A stretch of DNA of 64,000 bases from Callorhinus ursinus (lineage: Eukaryota; Chordata; Mammalia; Carnivora; Otariidae). The stretch covers positions 21,265,436-21,329,435 of the forward strand of contig NW_020312966.1 in assembly GCF_003265705.1 (NCBI RefSeq), given 5' to 3'. Of this stretch, positions 53,738 through 63,555 are shown one piece after another. Under the pieces are notes generated by a model. The model made no database searches. It was not told the DNA's origin and saw only the letters and a program-made list of their open reading frames with translations. The position numbers and the translations under genes were made by a program. Within the stretch, counting starts at the first letter, position 1. The number at the start of each line of letters is the position of its first letter.

Positions 53738-56509
53738 AAAGTTATCTTTTATTGAGGAATATGGAGAATTCTAAGATAAGCCTTCTTACTTAAGCGATAC
53801 TTCGTACCAGATTGAAGAGCACCGTGGATTACCAATTTTCTCATGTTGAATTTGGAAGAATTTCCTCTCAACATACATACTCTGCTTCTTTCTCCGCAAC
53901 CCTTTTCCTGCTTATCTATACACAAGCACACACTCACTCATTTACACTTAACCTCAATAGGATGTTTGTTTCAAGACTTTTCCTTACTTTGGGTTTTAGT
54001 AAAGGTCTTCACCTGGATGTGAAGGCTGCCTTATGAATAGCATGTTGTCAACAGAGCTCACTTGATGTACACAGTAAATTAGTACACGGTGAATTTTGGT
54101 GATTCAAAATTTATTTCAGTGAGATGGATCAGTATTTGTGCAATCTGTAAATATTTTCCAGCTATAAAAATTCAAATTCCATCTCTCAAAATACATCCTG
54201 AGCGTAAGGGAGCTGTCTGTTGATTGGGGAAGGGGGAATGGGGTACACTGGGGAGGAAATGGAATATTCAGAGCAGAAGTTTTGATTTAATTGGTGATGT
54301 TGGAAGTGACTTGCCCACCCCCAAACCCCGCTTTTTGTCTGCAAAGGAGTTCTCAGATGACCAAGTGGGTGTATTGTGATTGTCTTTTATTTTATTGACG
54401 TAACCGAATTCTTGGATTACTTTCTACCATTTGATATTGACAAACCATAAAATTCTTGTAGAGCCTGCTCAGGAGTGCCTTACAAAGAATTATCTTGTTA
54501 ATGAACTCAGCATCGTTTAGAATTCAAGTTTAATTAAAATGGAAAAGTAAATGATTATGTAAAGATTTTTTCTCACATAAGCTTATATCCTTTTATTGTC
54601 TCTTTGCCTTTTCTCTAAATTCAAAGACAGATTTTATTTCAAACCAATTTCTGCAAGGTGAATTTTTACACAATCTGTTGTAATACCTGTTCTGTTAGCT
54701 TTTGAATTAAAGAATTTTTTTTTAATAAATTAGAAAGGTTAAGAAGGGTGTTCTGAAGTAGAGTCTGAGGGAGGTAAAAATGAAAAACAAACCTATGTTA
54801 TCCAGGGTTTTTAGTTTTTAAGGATGCTGTTTGAAGATAATGATTGTTTATGGACTCTTAAAAGATATTTTCTCATAAGAGTTGCCAGATAACAGATTAG
54901 TTATCTGAGAGTGGTTTGAAAGGCCTTTTGAAATTGCCTGTGTGACAATACTACCTTTTGGTACTTATAAAGCTCCTTTGAAGTTGGCTTTTTATATTGG
55001 AAAAACCAGAAAATATTTTTCTTTTCCTTCTTTTATTAAGCAGAAAGTAATACATGGACCCAAGGTTCAGCAAAATGGTATAGAAGAAATACACTGGTTA
55101 TTTTTGTGATTGACTCAGCTTTTCATCTCTCAGCCTTTGTCAGTTGCAGGATTTCTCTGAATTCAGATTCTTAGCACAACCATGTATGATGCTTTTTGTC
55201 AATTATATGTAGTTACCAAGTGGACACTGCTAAGCCTCAAAATCTGAGGGCCTCTTCTCTTCACTCCCCTCGGTGTTTCCCCTTTGGAGCAAAAGCCTTC
55301 CTGCGGCTCCCAGCCTTGGTTGTTAAAGAGAGCTTTGGATTGAGATAAATGTTGTAGGTCACGGGACATTCCTGCACAACCTTTGTTATAGGCAGTCACG
55401 CTAAAAGAACAGGGCAAATGGAATGGGCTGTCAGGGGTCAAGGCCAGAAACTTGACGAGGCAGAGATTGCAGTTTGGGTTAGCAGGAGTTTATGGGAGCC
55501 CACTTCAGTCCAAGCTGCTCTGAGCTCACAAAGGAGGTTCACGGTCCGCCGCTCTGCAAAAGCTATTTGGGCAGGCACTTTTCTTCCCAACTAGCTTTTA
55601 AGTGCTCCTGGGGCCCTCAAGCGTATTCACTTAGGCCTCTCAGATTATGAATACATAAACCTTAATGATTTTGGAGTCCTAGAGGAAGACATAGCAACTA
55701 GAGCGTCATCAAAACACGTTTCTGCTAATCGAATGAACAAATACGTTGTCAAGTATCACAAATACACTCGATTCTAGTAGTGAACGTTGTGGTGAGTTTT
55801 CCCAACAGCTGAAGAACATTCATTCCGTTTTAATTTGGAGAGAATGGTTGGTGCGGATTATAAATTTGCATTCAAATGGTGGAACCGGTATAGTGTGGTA
55901 GATATACCTTCTGAGAGCAGCAGAAGTGATTTTAGTTTTTATGGTTCGACAAAAAGTATACAAGGCATTTGATGAATACACGAGTTGGTTATTTCAAGCA
56001 TTTTGGAGCTTTGGTCTTTCATATTCAGAAGCTTTATATGTTATACAGTTGTTTTCCTCTCTTTTCAGTTTTGTCTTTCAAAATAAAAATTGTGATTAAT
56101 ATAAATATATTGGGTCTCTTAATGTAACACACTGTTTGATAAAATCTGAATCCAACTCAAAATCCTTTCATGAGAGAAGAGAAACAATCATATGAAATTT
56201 GTTATAATAGGATTTAACCTGTAGTGTTCTGATTCTCTCTTCCCTTCAGTTTTTATCAAGGTTTTAATTGCCCACCGGATGATTTATTTTAGAATTGGTC
56301 CACTTTTTTTTTTTTTTTTTTGTCTTCAGTGCCTGTGGGCAAATGTAAATTTGCAGCTGAATTAGCAAACCAGGGATCTCTGTGTAAGTTAATAACTACA
56401 ATAGGGAATCAAGTAGCTGATTTCTCTCCTTTTCTAGATTGGCTGTGTATATAAGGTGGTAGAGCTAGGACTGGGAAAATAGGGGGGTTTAATGGGGACT
56501 TGACTGACT
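53738..56509. other. repeat-poor block, nothing recognised
   Basis: About 2.8 kb with no SINE, L1 or LTR that I can see; only a T-run at about 56304-56321. The minus-strand 80-codon frame at 55199-55441 lacks motifs. 56050-56110 shares a partly similar segment with 56940-57015 (see findings). Confidence 0.5.
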
Positions 56510-56659
56510 TTATATTGTTTTATTAATATAAAAGGAATGCATATTTACTACAGAAAATACAGAAACATAAAAAGAAGAAAGGAAAACCCATTGTTCTTCA
56601 CTCAGAGATACTTATGTGAGCATTTGATATCTTTTATTTTGGGCTTTTATTCTTTTTGA

Positions 56660-56791
56660 AAAAAATTTTTTAAGTAGGCTCCTTGCCCAGCTTGGGGCCC
56701 AATATGGGTCTTGAACTCATGACCCTGAGATCAAGACCTGAGCTGAGATCAAGAGTTGGATGCTTAACTGACTGAGCCAGCCAGGTGCCCC
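56660..56791 (-). mobile_element. Can-SINE, short type
   Basis: 'tttttaagtaggctccttgcccagcttggggccc', 'gtcttgaactcatgaccctgagatcaagacc' and head 'actgactgagccagccaggtgcccc'. No TSD determined. Confidence 0.92.
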
Positions 56792-57024
56792 TGAAATATT
56801 TCATAGGTAGAAAGTGTATATATTTCTGTCATAAGGAGTCATACACTCCTTACCTGTGCACCACCAGCCAGCTCTACCAGAAGGGAAGCCATCTTGTTTT
56901 AATCCCCAGTTATGCCTCCTCACTGTGCCCAGATGTGGTTTTCCCCTGTTCAGTTAAGTTTGTCTTTCAAAATAAAACATGTTATCATGATTATGATAAA
57001 CATATCAAGTCTCAATATATTTTA

Positions 57025-57107
57025 TGTCTTTGCTTTTCATTTTTGTATCAATTTTTAATTTACATTATAGTTAGTTAACATGTAGTGTCATATTGGTGTC
57101 AGGAGTA
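57025..57107 (-). mobile_element. very short carnivore L1 3' end
   Basis: An exact 13-bp TSD 'tcaatatatttta' (57012-57024, 57108-57120) encloses 83 bp: a decayed T-rich tail, then 'attatagttagttaacatgtagtgtcatattggtgtcagg', the extreme L1 3' end in reverse. A severely 5'-truncated insertion. Confidence 0.8.
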
Positions 57108-57295
57108 TCAATATATTTTAAATAATTCAGTATCCTGGATTCTGTTTTGGTCATTTTCTAGTGTTCCTTAATAGTTCTACCATAGCTGTGTATGTTCCTA
57201 AATAATGTATTTTTTGTATGTTTTACATCTTTGAATAAATGGAACTGTACTGTATTCTATTGCCACTTACTTTTCCCTATTACTCATGTTACATA

Positions 57296-57495
57296 TTTTT
57301 TTTTTTAAAGATTTTATTTATTTATTTGTCAGAGAGAGACACAGCGAGAGAGGGAACACAAGCAGGGGGAGTGGGAGAGGGAGCAGCAGGCTTCCCCCTG
57401 AGCAGGGAGCCCGATGCGGGGCTCGATCCCTGGACTGCGGTAGTATGACCTGAGCCGAAGGCAGACACTTAACGACTGAGCCACCCAGGTGCCCC
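57296..57495 (-). mobile_element. Can-SINE, long type
   Basis: 'aaagattttatttatttatttgtcagagagagacacagcgagagagggaac', 'gatgcggggctcgatccc', a diverged 'tggactgcggtagtatgacctg' and head 'cgactgagccacccaggtgcccc'. TSD 'atgttacat' / 'atattacat'. Arctoid-like sub-type. Confidence 0.96.
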
Positions 57496-58442
57496 ATATT
57501 ACATGTCTTGTGATGTGTGTGGTTGTAGTACATTTATTTTCACTCTGTATTACTTTGAATGAAGAGACCACAGTTTATCCAGTTCCTGTCAGCAGATACT
57601 TGGTTTTCTTTGTGCAGCAGATTCTGTCAGTGCCTCACCTGTGACTGTTGGACCTTTCTTGGTGCTCTTACCACCTTCCAGACCCAGTTACCTGCATCTG
57701 TGCCTGAGGGCTCTTCCCCAACTGCGCAGCAGAAAGTGATGCCACCAGTGCTTGAGGCTGGCCAGGCGTGCCCTTGGAAGCAGCTTGGGATAGGAACATG
57801 TCAACTCCTCAGATAATTCCAGTTCCCATAGTTTCCCCATGAGATGATACTGTAGTCACCCACATAATGACTGGTTTAATTATATACCCGTTAGTGGCTG
57901 TCTTCCCTTGCATGAATTACTTGTCCACACCTCTAAGCGTTTTCCTGTTTGTTTTTCCTTCTAAATGACCTCAACCTTACCTCAGGGTCCGCTTCTGAGA
58001 GAAGTTAAGTAAGACTGGTTGTTTGCAGTTTTGGTCATTGCAAGTTAATACTGTTGTGGACATTCTTGAACATGGGTCCTCGTACACAGAGGAAGTCTTT
58101 CTTTGGGATGTATTCCCAAGTAGAATTGACTAGATCAATTCACTCATGAGTCGTGAATAAATATTGCTATTATTCAGCATCATTGTTAATTTACCTTTGG
58201 TTTTGTGGTGAGCATAAAGTAGCTTCTTATGGTTTTAATTTGCATTCCTGAAGAATTAATGAGACTGTGCATCTTTACATATATTATTGGCCATCGTGTT
58301 TCTCTTCAATAAAACACATGTATATCTTTTGTCATTTTTTCTGTTGGCCTGTAGTTTTTCTTTGTAGGAGCTCTTTATATATTCTCGGTATAATGTTTAT
58401 GTACTTTAAAGATAACCTCTCCCAGTTTGTCTTTTCAGCTCA

Positions 58443-58944
58443 CTTTTTTTATTATTATGTTCAGTTAACCAACGTATAGTATGTCATTAGTTTTTGATGT
58501 GGTGTTCAACGATTCATTAGTTGCATATAACACCCAGTGCTCATCACCACCCGTGCCCTCCTTAATACCCATCACCTGGTTACCCCACTCCTCCACCCCC
58601 TCCCTTCTGTAACCCTCAGTTTGTTTCCTGGAGTCCAGAGTGTCTCATGGTTTGTCTCCTCTGATTTCTTCCCATTCAGTTTTCCCTCCCTTCCCCTGTG
58701 GTCCTCCACTCTATTCCTTATGTCCCACATATGAGTGAAACCATATGATAATTGTCTTTCTCTGCTTGACTAATTTCACTTAGCCTAATCCCCTCCAGTT
58801 CCTTCCACGTCAATGCAAATGGTGGGTATTCATCCTTTCTGATGGCTAAATAATATTCCATTGTATATATGAACCACATCTTCTTTATCCATTCATCTGT
58901 TGAAGGACATCTCGGCTCCTTCCACAATTTGGCCATTGTGGACG
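58443..58944 (-). mobile_element. carnivore L1 3' end (3' UTR plus ORF2 terminus)
   Basis: 'cagttaaccaacgtatagtatgtcattagtttttgatgtggtg', 'cccagtgctcatcaccacccgtgccctcc', then ORF2 end through 'ttcatctgttgaaggacatctcggctccttccac'; the minus-strand frame 58718-58936 is the ORF2 C-terminus. TSD 'tttcagctca' (58433-58442, 58945-58954). Confidence 0.94.
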
Positions 58945-58956
58945 TTTCAGCTCATT

Positions 58957-59067
58957 TTTTTAAAAGATTTTATTTTTAAGTGATCTCTACATCCAACACC
59001 GGGCTCGAACGTAAAACCCCAAGATCAAGAGTTACACGCTGTACTGACTGGGCCAGCCAGGTGTCCG
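58957..59067 (-). mobile_element. Can-SINE, short type
   Basis: 'aaaagattttatttttaagtgatctctacatccaac', 'gggctcgaacgtaaaacccc' and head 'actgactgggccagccaggtgtcc'. Flanks 'agctcattttt' / 'ggctcactttct' suggest it was present first, and the L1 at 58443 then landed in its left flank. Confidence 0.9.
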
Positions 59068-59279
59068 TTGGCTCACTTTCTTAGGGATACTTTTGGTGAA
59101 CATAAATGTAAAGTAGATGAAATCAGAAGAAAGCATTATTAAGTCCTGCACAATTAAGTATGATATGACTTGTAGGTTTTTCTTAGATGCCCTTTTAATT
59201 GCAATGTTTAGTTCATTTGTATTTGGTGGAATTATTGACATGATGGGGTTTAAATCCACCATCTCATTTATTTTCTAGT

Positions 59280-59365
59280 TTTCTTATTTTCTTTCTTCTT
59301 TCTCCCCTTCCCCTTTTCCTCTCTCCTCTCCCTCCTCTTCTTCTTCTTCTTCTTGTTTTTCCTGT
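59280..59365. repeat. polypyrimidine tract with (CTT)n
   Basis: Almost unbroken C/T from 'ttcttattttctttcttctttctcccc' to (CTT)6-7 at about 59333-59354. Confidence 0.92.
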
Positions 59366-60245
59366 TCTATTTAATACCTCATACATAAAAGTAGAAATAC
59401 AATATATTAAAATTTTAATGACATTTCTATCATGTGCACAAGTGGAGGATTCTTTTCTGTACTGGAATCACCAGCTGTGTGGTGGATATCTGGAGTAAAG
59501 TGTTTCTGATGGAATGGGTTTGGATATCACTCATATAGTGAAAAATATGAAGTGTGAGTTTGTAATACTGAGCCACATTCAGTGGGTGACATTGTTTGCT
59601 AATAAGGTGGCTCTTGAAATGCTATAGAATCAGACAAATATACTGGAAAATACCAAATAATTGAATGTGATACTTACCTTTGAAGACCAAGTGAGACAAG
59701 TGATGGGCAATATGTTAAGATTGGAATTTAGAGGAACATCTGTGGGTAGCTCAACAGGTCCATGATCAAATGATCCTCACATCAGAGGTCCCAGGCAAGA
59801 GACCCAAACCCATGGCTCACTTCATTCATCAAATGAAAGGAGTCTTGTTGCTCAACTTTCCCACATTAATCTGCCTATAAATTCAGGAAAACTCTTAAGA
59901 AAAAGTAATCGAAATGACATTAGAAAGCTTTATAAGTCAAACCAAGTCTTGCTGCTTTAAACAGTTTAGTGTAGAGGGGTTTTCAGAATGTTTATAAAAT
60001 GAGGTTGTGTGAGGTCACTGAAATGGTGTTTGTTTTTCTTGCAACTATCTCAGCGACAGTTATATACTGCTTGATATGCTTTGTTTGGGAATCTGCGATA
60101 CCGTAAGCATACACTTTTGGGGGCTGTACTTCCTAATGTGACGTTCTAGTCTGTGTATAGATTGTGTGGTAATTCATCATTCCTGGGGTTTTAATAATAG
60201 AGTGATAATGTGTGTGATCCGAAATGGGTCTTACACATCCTCCAA
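59366..60245. other. single-copy stretch, nothing recognised
   Basis: About 880 bp with no repeat or gene identified. Confidence 0.5.
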
Positions 60246-60260
60246 CTCCCTTACCATATA

Positions 60261-60380
60261 AATGTATTTTATTTTATTTTTATATTTTAAGTAGGCTCCA
60301 TGCCCAATGTGAGATTTGCTCTCAGGACCCCAAGATCAAGAGTCTCATGATCTACCAATTGAGGCAGCAAGGCACCCCAG
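60261..60380 (-). mobile_element. Can-SINE, short type
   Basis: 'ttttatattttaagtaggctccatgcccaatgtg', 'aggaccccaagatcaagagtctcatg' and head 'accaattgaggcagcaaggcacccc'. TSD 'ctcccttaccatata' / 'ctctcttactatata'. Confidence 0.92.
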
Positions 60381-60395
60381 CTCTCTTACTATATA

Positions 60396-60749
60396 GAAAA
60401 AGAAACAGACACAGAGAAAGAGACTTATTGCAGTCTCAGCAACTAGGACATCTAGGTAGATCTTGTAAAATAGAGACTCACCCACAAAATGTTTTAGTGG
60501 CTAATTATTGATTTAACAAAACTATTCATAAAAATTTTTCTTTTTGCTATCAGAAAGGGTTGAAGTTTCAAGAATGAGGAAGACAGGCTAAATTTCAGAA
60601 GAATGTCTATTTTCCCAGTGAGGCATTCATTAGAAAGTGGTGGGAAAGGGGTTAGGGATCATTAATCTAAGTGTAGATGTGTTCTGTCCAATTTCATAAT
60701 ATTCTGACGGCCAAATTTCGTGTAGCCCCCGTCGGTGATTGCATGTAGG
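60396..60749. other. single-copy stretch, nothing recognised
   Basis: No repeat or gene identified in about 350 bp. Confidence 0.5.
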
Positions 60750-60842
60750 AAACGGGGTGTACTTAGAAATGGTTAAAAGGCTGAATTTGATGTTATATAT
60801 ATTTTGCCACAATTAAAAACATGCAAATAAATAAAAAAAAAT
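60750..60842 (+). mobile_element. L1M 3' terminus
   Basis: 'tgtacttagaaatggttaaaaggctgaatttgatgttatatatattttgccacaattaaaaa' is the 3' end of the L1MB/MC-type group ('cacttaaaaatggttaaaatggtaaattttatgttatgtatattttaccacaat'). Confidence 0.88.
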
Positions 60843-61109
60843 GTAGGCTGTGGGTGTGAGGAAAGGTAGGTTTTAATGAGTGTGACTTTTGTGCCTTTTC
60901 TCAGAGGAGCTCCCAACTCCTGAGGACAGGCATCTCTTTTGAAGGCAGCGCTGAGAGGATTGTCAGTCAAAGTCATGAACATCAAAATCGGCCTGCCAGC
61001 TAGAGGCTGCCCAAACCCTCCTTTTCTTCCACGTCAAAAGAGCACTTCATTCCTGTCATTCCAGCCAGGCTACTTGGAAAGACTCATGGTTCTACATAAG
61101 CTCGGAGGG

Positions 61110-61340
61110 ATGCTATTTATTCAATATCTGTAATGTGTGAGGCAATATCCTAAAACTGGCACTTACATGATCACATTTGTGTATTGCGGTCCTGTGCTGG
61201 AGGAGGTATTCTCCCTATTTAATCTATGGGAAAAGTGAGGTTCTGAGAGGTAAAATAAGCTAAGTTCACACACATGGCAGTTTAGAGTTCGAATCCAAAC
61301 CCAGGTCTCTGTTGTTGAAGTTCTTGCTCCTTTCATTATA
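61110..61340 (-). repeat. MIR SINE
   Basis: 'tatttattcaatatctgtaatgtgtgaggc', 'attctccctatttaatctatgggaaaagtgaggttctgagaggtaaaataagc', 'agttcgaatccaaacccagg' spans nearly the whole MIR in reverse. Confidence 0.85.
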
Positions 61341-61359
61341 ACATAATTGATTCAAAAAT

Positions 61360-61558
61360 TTTTAAATTTTTATTTATTTTAGAGAGAGAGAGAGAGTGTG
61401 AGCAGGGAGAGGGGCAGAGGGAGAGGCAGAGAGAGAGAAGGAGAGAAGCAGACTCCCCGTTGTGCACAGAGCTGGATGCAAGGCTCCATCCCTGAGATCA
61501 TGACCTGAGCTGAAACCAAGAGTCTGACGCTTAGCTGACTGAGCCACCCAGGTGCCCG
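61360..61558 (-). mobile_element. Can-SINE, long type
   Basis: 'tttttatttattttagagagagagag', 'gcagggagaggggcagagggag', 'gagatcatgacctgagctgaaacc' and head 'agctgactgagccacccaggtgccc'. TSD 'attgattcaaa' at 61346-61356 and 61559-61569. Older long-type copy. Confidence 0.95.
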
Positions 61559-61679
61559 ATTGATTCAAATTTTTTATCCCATTCAAGTTAAGTGGGGGCA
61601 AGAATTTAGTACCTTAGACTTGGTATATAATTTTGCAAGGGAAATAAGTATAAGAAATAGGGTTTTTATTTGGCATGAA

Positions 61680-61790
61680 GTAAGTATTTCATTCATTCAT
61701 TAGACTTTTAATGAGAGCCCACTTTGTGCTAGGTGATCCATCGCCCTGAGCAAGACAGACACGGTCCCTGCTTGCAGGGGAAAATAAATT
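61680..61790 (-). repeat. L2 LINE fragment
   Basis: 'cattcattcattagacttttaatgagagcccactttgtgctagg', 'gagcaagacagacacggtccctgcttgc' is the reverse L2 3' region, well preserved. Confidence 0.82.
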
Positions 61791-62719
61791 ATGCCATAGC
61801 TGTGTAAACCCACTTCATCTCTATGCAACAATGTGTTTGAAACCTAATTAAGGACAAAAGTAGAACTTTTAACCATTTCTCTGCTACTTGTGTTACCACC
61901 AGCTGTCATCTGGTTTAGCAGGAGCAAAACAGACTACTCAGAAAAATGTCTTTCTGTGGAGAACTCCAAAAATACACATATTAAAAATAAATGCATTCAG
62001 TTCTTGTTTTTCACAGTAGTTATACTGTTTAAAGTACCCAGGAACACCGAATTAACAATCGCAGGACCATTGCTCCTAGGGGAAATACAAGGATTAGTTT
62101 CCTGCCAGCCCCTGCTCGTAACATTTTCTTCAACTCAGCAACACACAACCTTGTTTTATGTGTGTTTCTGGTTCGAGACACCTTATTTAATATATATTGT
62201 TGATTCATTAACGTTGAACTCATGGTCAACAGCCCTGCAACTCCTGCCAGAACGGTGCTCATCACACGCATACATATTCTTGGGAAGCATACCGGTCGTT
62301 TTGCCCTGGGGGACACCGGATAGCACTTCAGCACCACGTGTGGGGGGCAGTCTACAAAGCAAAATCACCAACAAAAACACACAAGAGTGCAAAAAATGGG
62401 CACTAAATGGACCGCAGGAAGCACTCTTGTTTACAGTGAGTGAAAGCTGAACTAAGAAGGCAGAGCATCACCTTTGACCTTGTTGGCCCTCAGCTGGGAA
62501 CACGTGCTTTGGGAAACTCAAAATTCGCACTGCTCTGTGCTTGTCTGTGAACGACGTGAAAGTGTGGAAGGTATTGATTTCGGGGTTACAAATAAAGTTT
62601 AGCCAGGTAGGCAAGTTTGTAAGCAGAAAATCTGTGCCTACTGAAGTTTGACCGTACTAATTTCAGTGACAAGAATAATAACCAAGAGAAATATCAGGTG
62701 TTGCTCTGCAGAGAATTAA
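61791..62719. other. unrecognised sequence with the window's longest open frame
   Basis: A plus-strand frame of 186 codons (61890-62450) is the longest here. It has one hydrophobic stretch near residues 38-48 ('FLFFTVVILF') but no recognised domain, and opposed frames of 102 and 69 codons overlap it. The DNA text 'gattcattaacgttgaactcatggtcaacagc' and 'gatagcacttcagcaccacgtg' reads to me like a dispersed repeat seen elsewhere in mammals, possibly an old DNA transposon, but I cannot name it. I infer a fortuitous frame. Confidence 0.4.
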
Positions 62720-62990
62720 AGCAGGGTGAGGTGAAGGTGGCAGTGTGGGGGCTGCTGGTGGGGCGGTCTGGTGGGGGAGGTCTTTGAAGGGGCCTCCTCT
62801 AAACTGAGATCTGAATTACGGAAGGAGTCTGTCCTCTGATGATGGGGGAAGGGCATTTGAGGTAGAGGGGAACAGGCTGAGCAGAGGCCTTGGGTCAGGA
62901 AGGATTTTGGTGTGAGGAACCCCAAGCACAGGGGGGTCAGGCTGTGGAGTCAGGAAGGGCGGGGCTGGGAGTGGGTCTGGCAGGTGCCTG
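62720..62990 (-). repeat. L2 LINE fragment
   Basis: 'gcctcctctaaactgagatctgaattacggaaggagtctg', 'gggcatttgaggtagaggggaacaggctgagcagaggccttgggtcaggaagg' match the reverse L2 block ('gagctgagacctgaa...cattccaggcagagggaacagc...caaaggccctgaggcagg'). Confidence 0.82.
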
Positions 62991-63023
62991 CCTGGTGACT
63001 TGGGCTTCATGAGCTGGGGGGTG

Positions 63024-63024
<1 letters not shown>

Positions 63025-63065
<41 letters not shown>
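63025..63065. repeat. (GT)n microsatellite
   Basis: About 20 uninterrupted GT units just after 'gagctggggggtgggg'. Likely polymorphic. Confidence 0.97.
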
Positions 63066-63067
<2 letters not shown>

Positions 63068-63233
63068 TTGATTCCAAGTGCAGTGGGACATACCGGGTGG
63101 ATAACAATGTCAGCACTACATAGCTCAGTTTGGGGACTGCCTGGGAAGCTTTGAGGAACTGTAACAATGTCCTGATCACATGAGCTCTTTAATGTGTGCC
63201 CTGGAAAATTCCCTGTTTCCCAATTGCACACTT

Positions 63234-63290
63234 GCACAAGTCTTTGCTCACCCAGAGCACAAGTCTTTGCTCACCCACAAGTCTTTGCAC
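63234..63290. repeat. short tandem duplication, 23-bp unit, about 2.5 copies
   Basis: 'gcacaagtctttgctcaccc' occurs at 63234 and 63257, with a partial third copy 'cacaagtctttgc' from about 63276. Unrelated to the nearby (GT)n. Confidence 0.92.
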
Positions 63291-63449
63291 CAGTGGGTGC
63301 CCTTCCTTGCTTCTCCAGCAGTCCCTGGCCAGGGAGTCCTTCCCTTGTCAGAAGCAACTGATCCCAACCATGGCTTTGTTCCATGTTTCCTCAGCACCCT
63401 TATGTACTCCACTTGTCCTCCATTAGTGACTCTTGGTGTATTTGTCTTT

Positions 63450-63555
63450 TGAATTCTCCCAGCCACACTCTGTCAGGGTAGGGGTTATTTTTGCCTCTTT
63501 ATTCTCTCTTGGTACCCTAGACACAGTAGCTGCTATATGTGTTGAATGACACTGA
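63450..63555 (+). repeat. L2 3' terminus
   Basis: 'gaattctcccagccacactctgtcagggtaggggttatttttgcctctttattc', 'ctagacacagtagctgctatatgtgttgaatga' parallels the L2 end ('...cccagcacctagaacagtgcctggcacatagtagg...tgttgaatga'). Confidence 0.65.

Larger units (their letters stand above)
56510..58440 (-). mobile_element. old L1M, fragmented
   Basis: Reverse L1M wording in pieces: 56540-56640 ('tactacagaaaatacagaaacataaaaagaagaaa...cactcagagatact'), 57120-57295 and 57990-58440 ('gggatgtattcccaagtagaattgactagatc', 'gtggttttaatttgcattcctgaagaat'-like text, 'tgtaggagctctttatatattctcgg'). Split by two SINEs and a short L1. Probably continues at 59068-59280. The assignment of 56790-57010 and 57500-57990 is uncertain. 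Confidence 0.65.

Noticed and set aside
8224..61558. Many regularly similar direct and inverted repeats that could suggest a CRISPR-like or satellite array
   Set aside because: They are dispersed Can-SINEs with individual TSDs, irregular spacing and both orientations in a mammalian genome.
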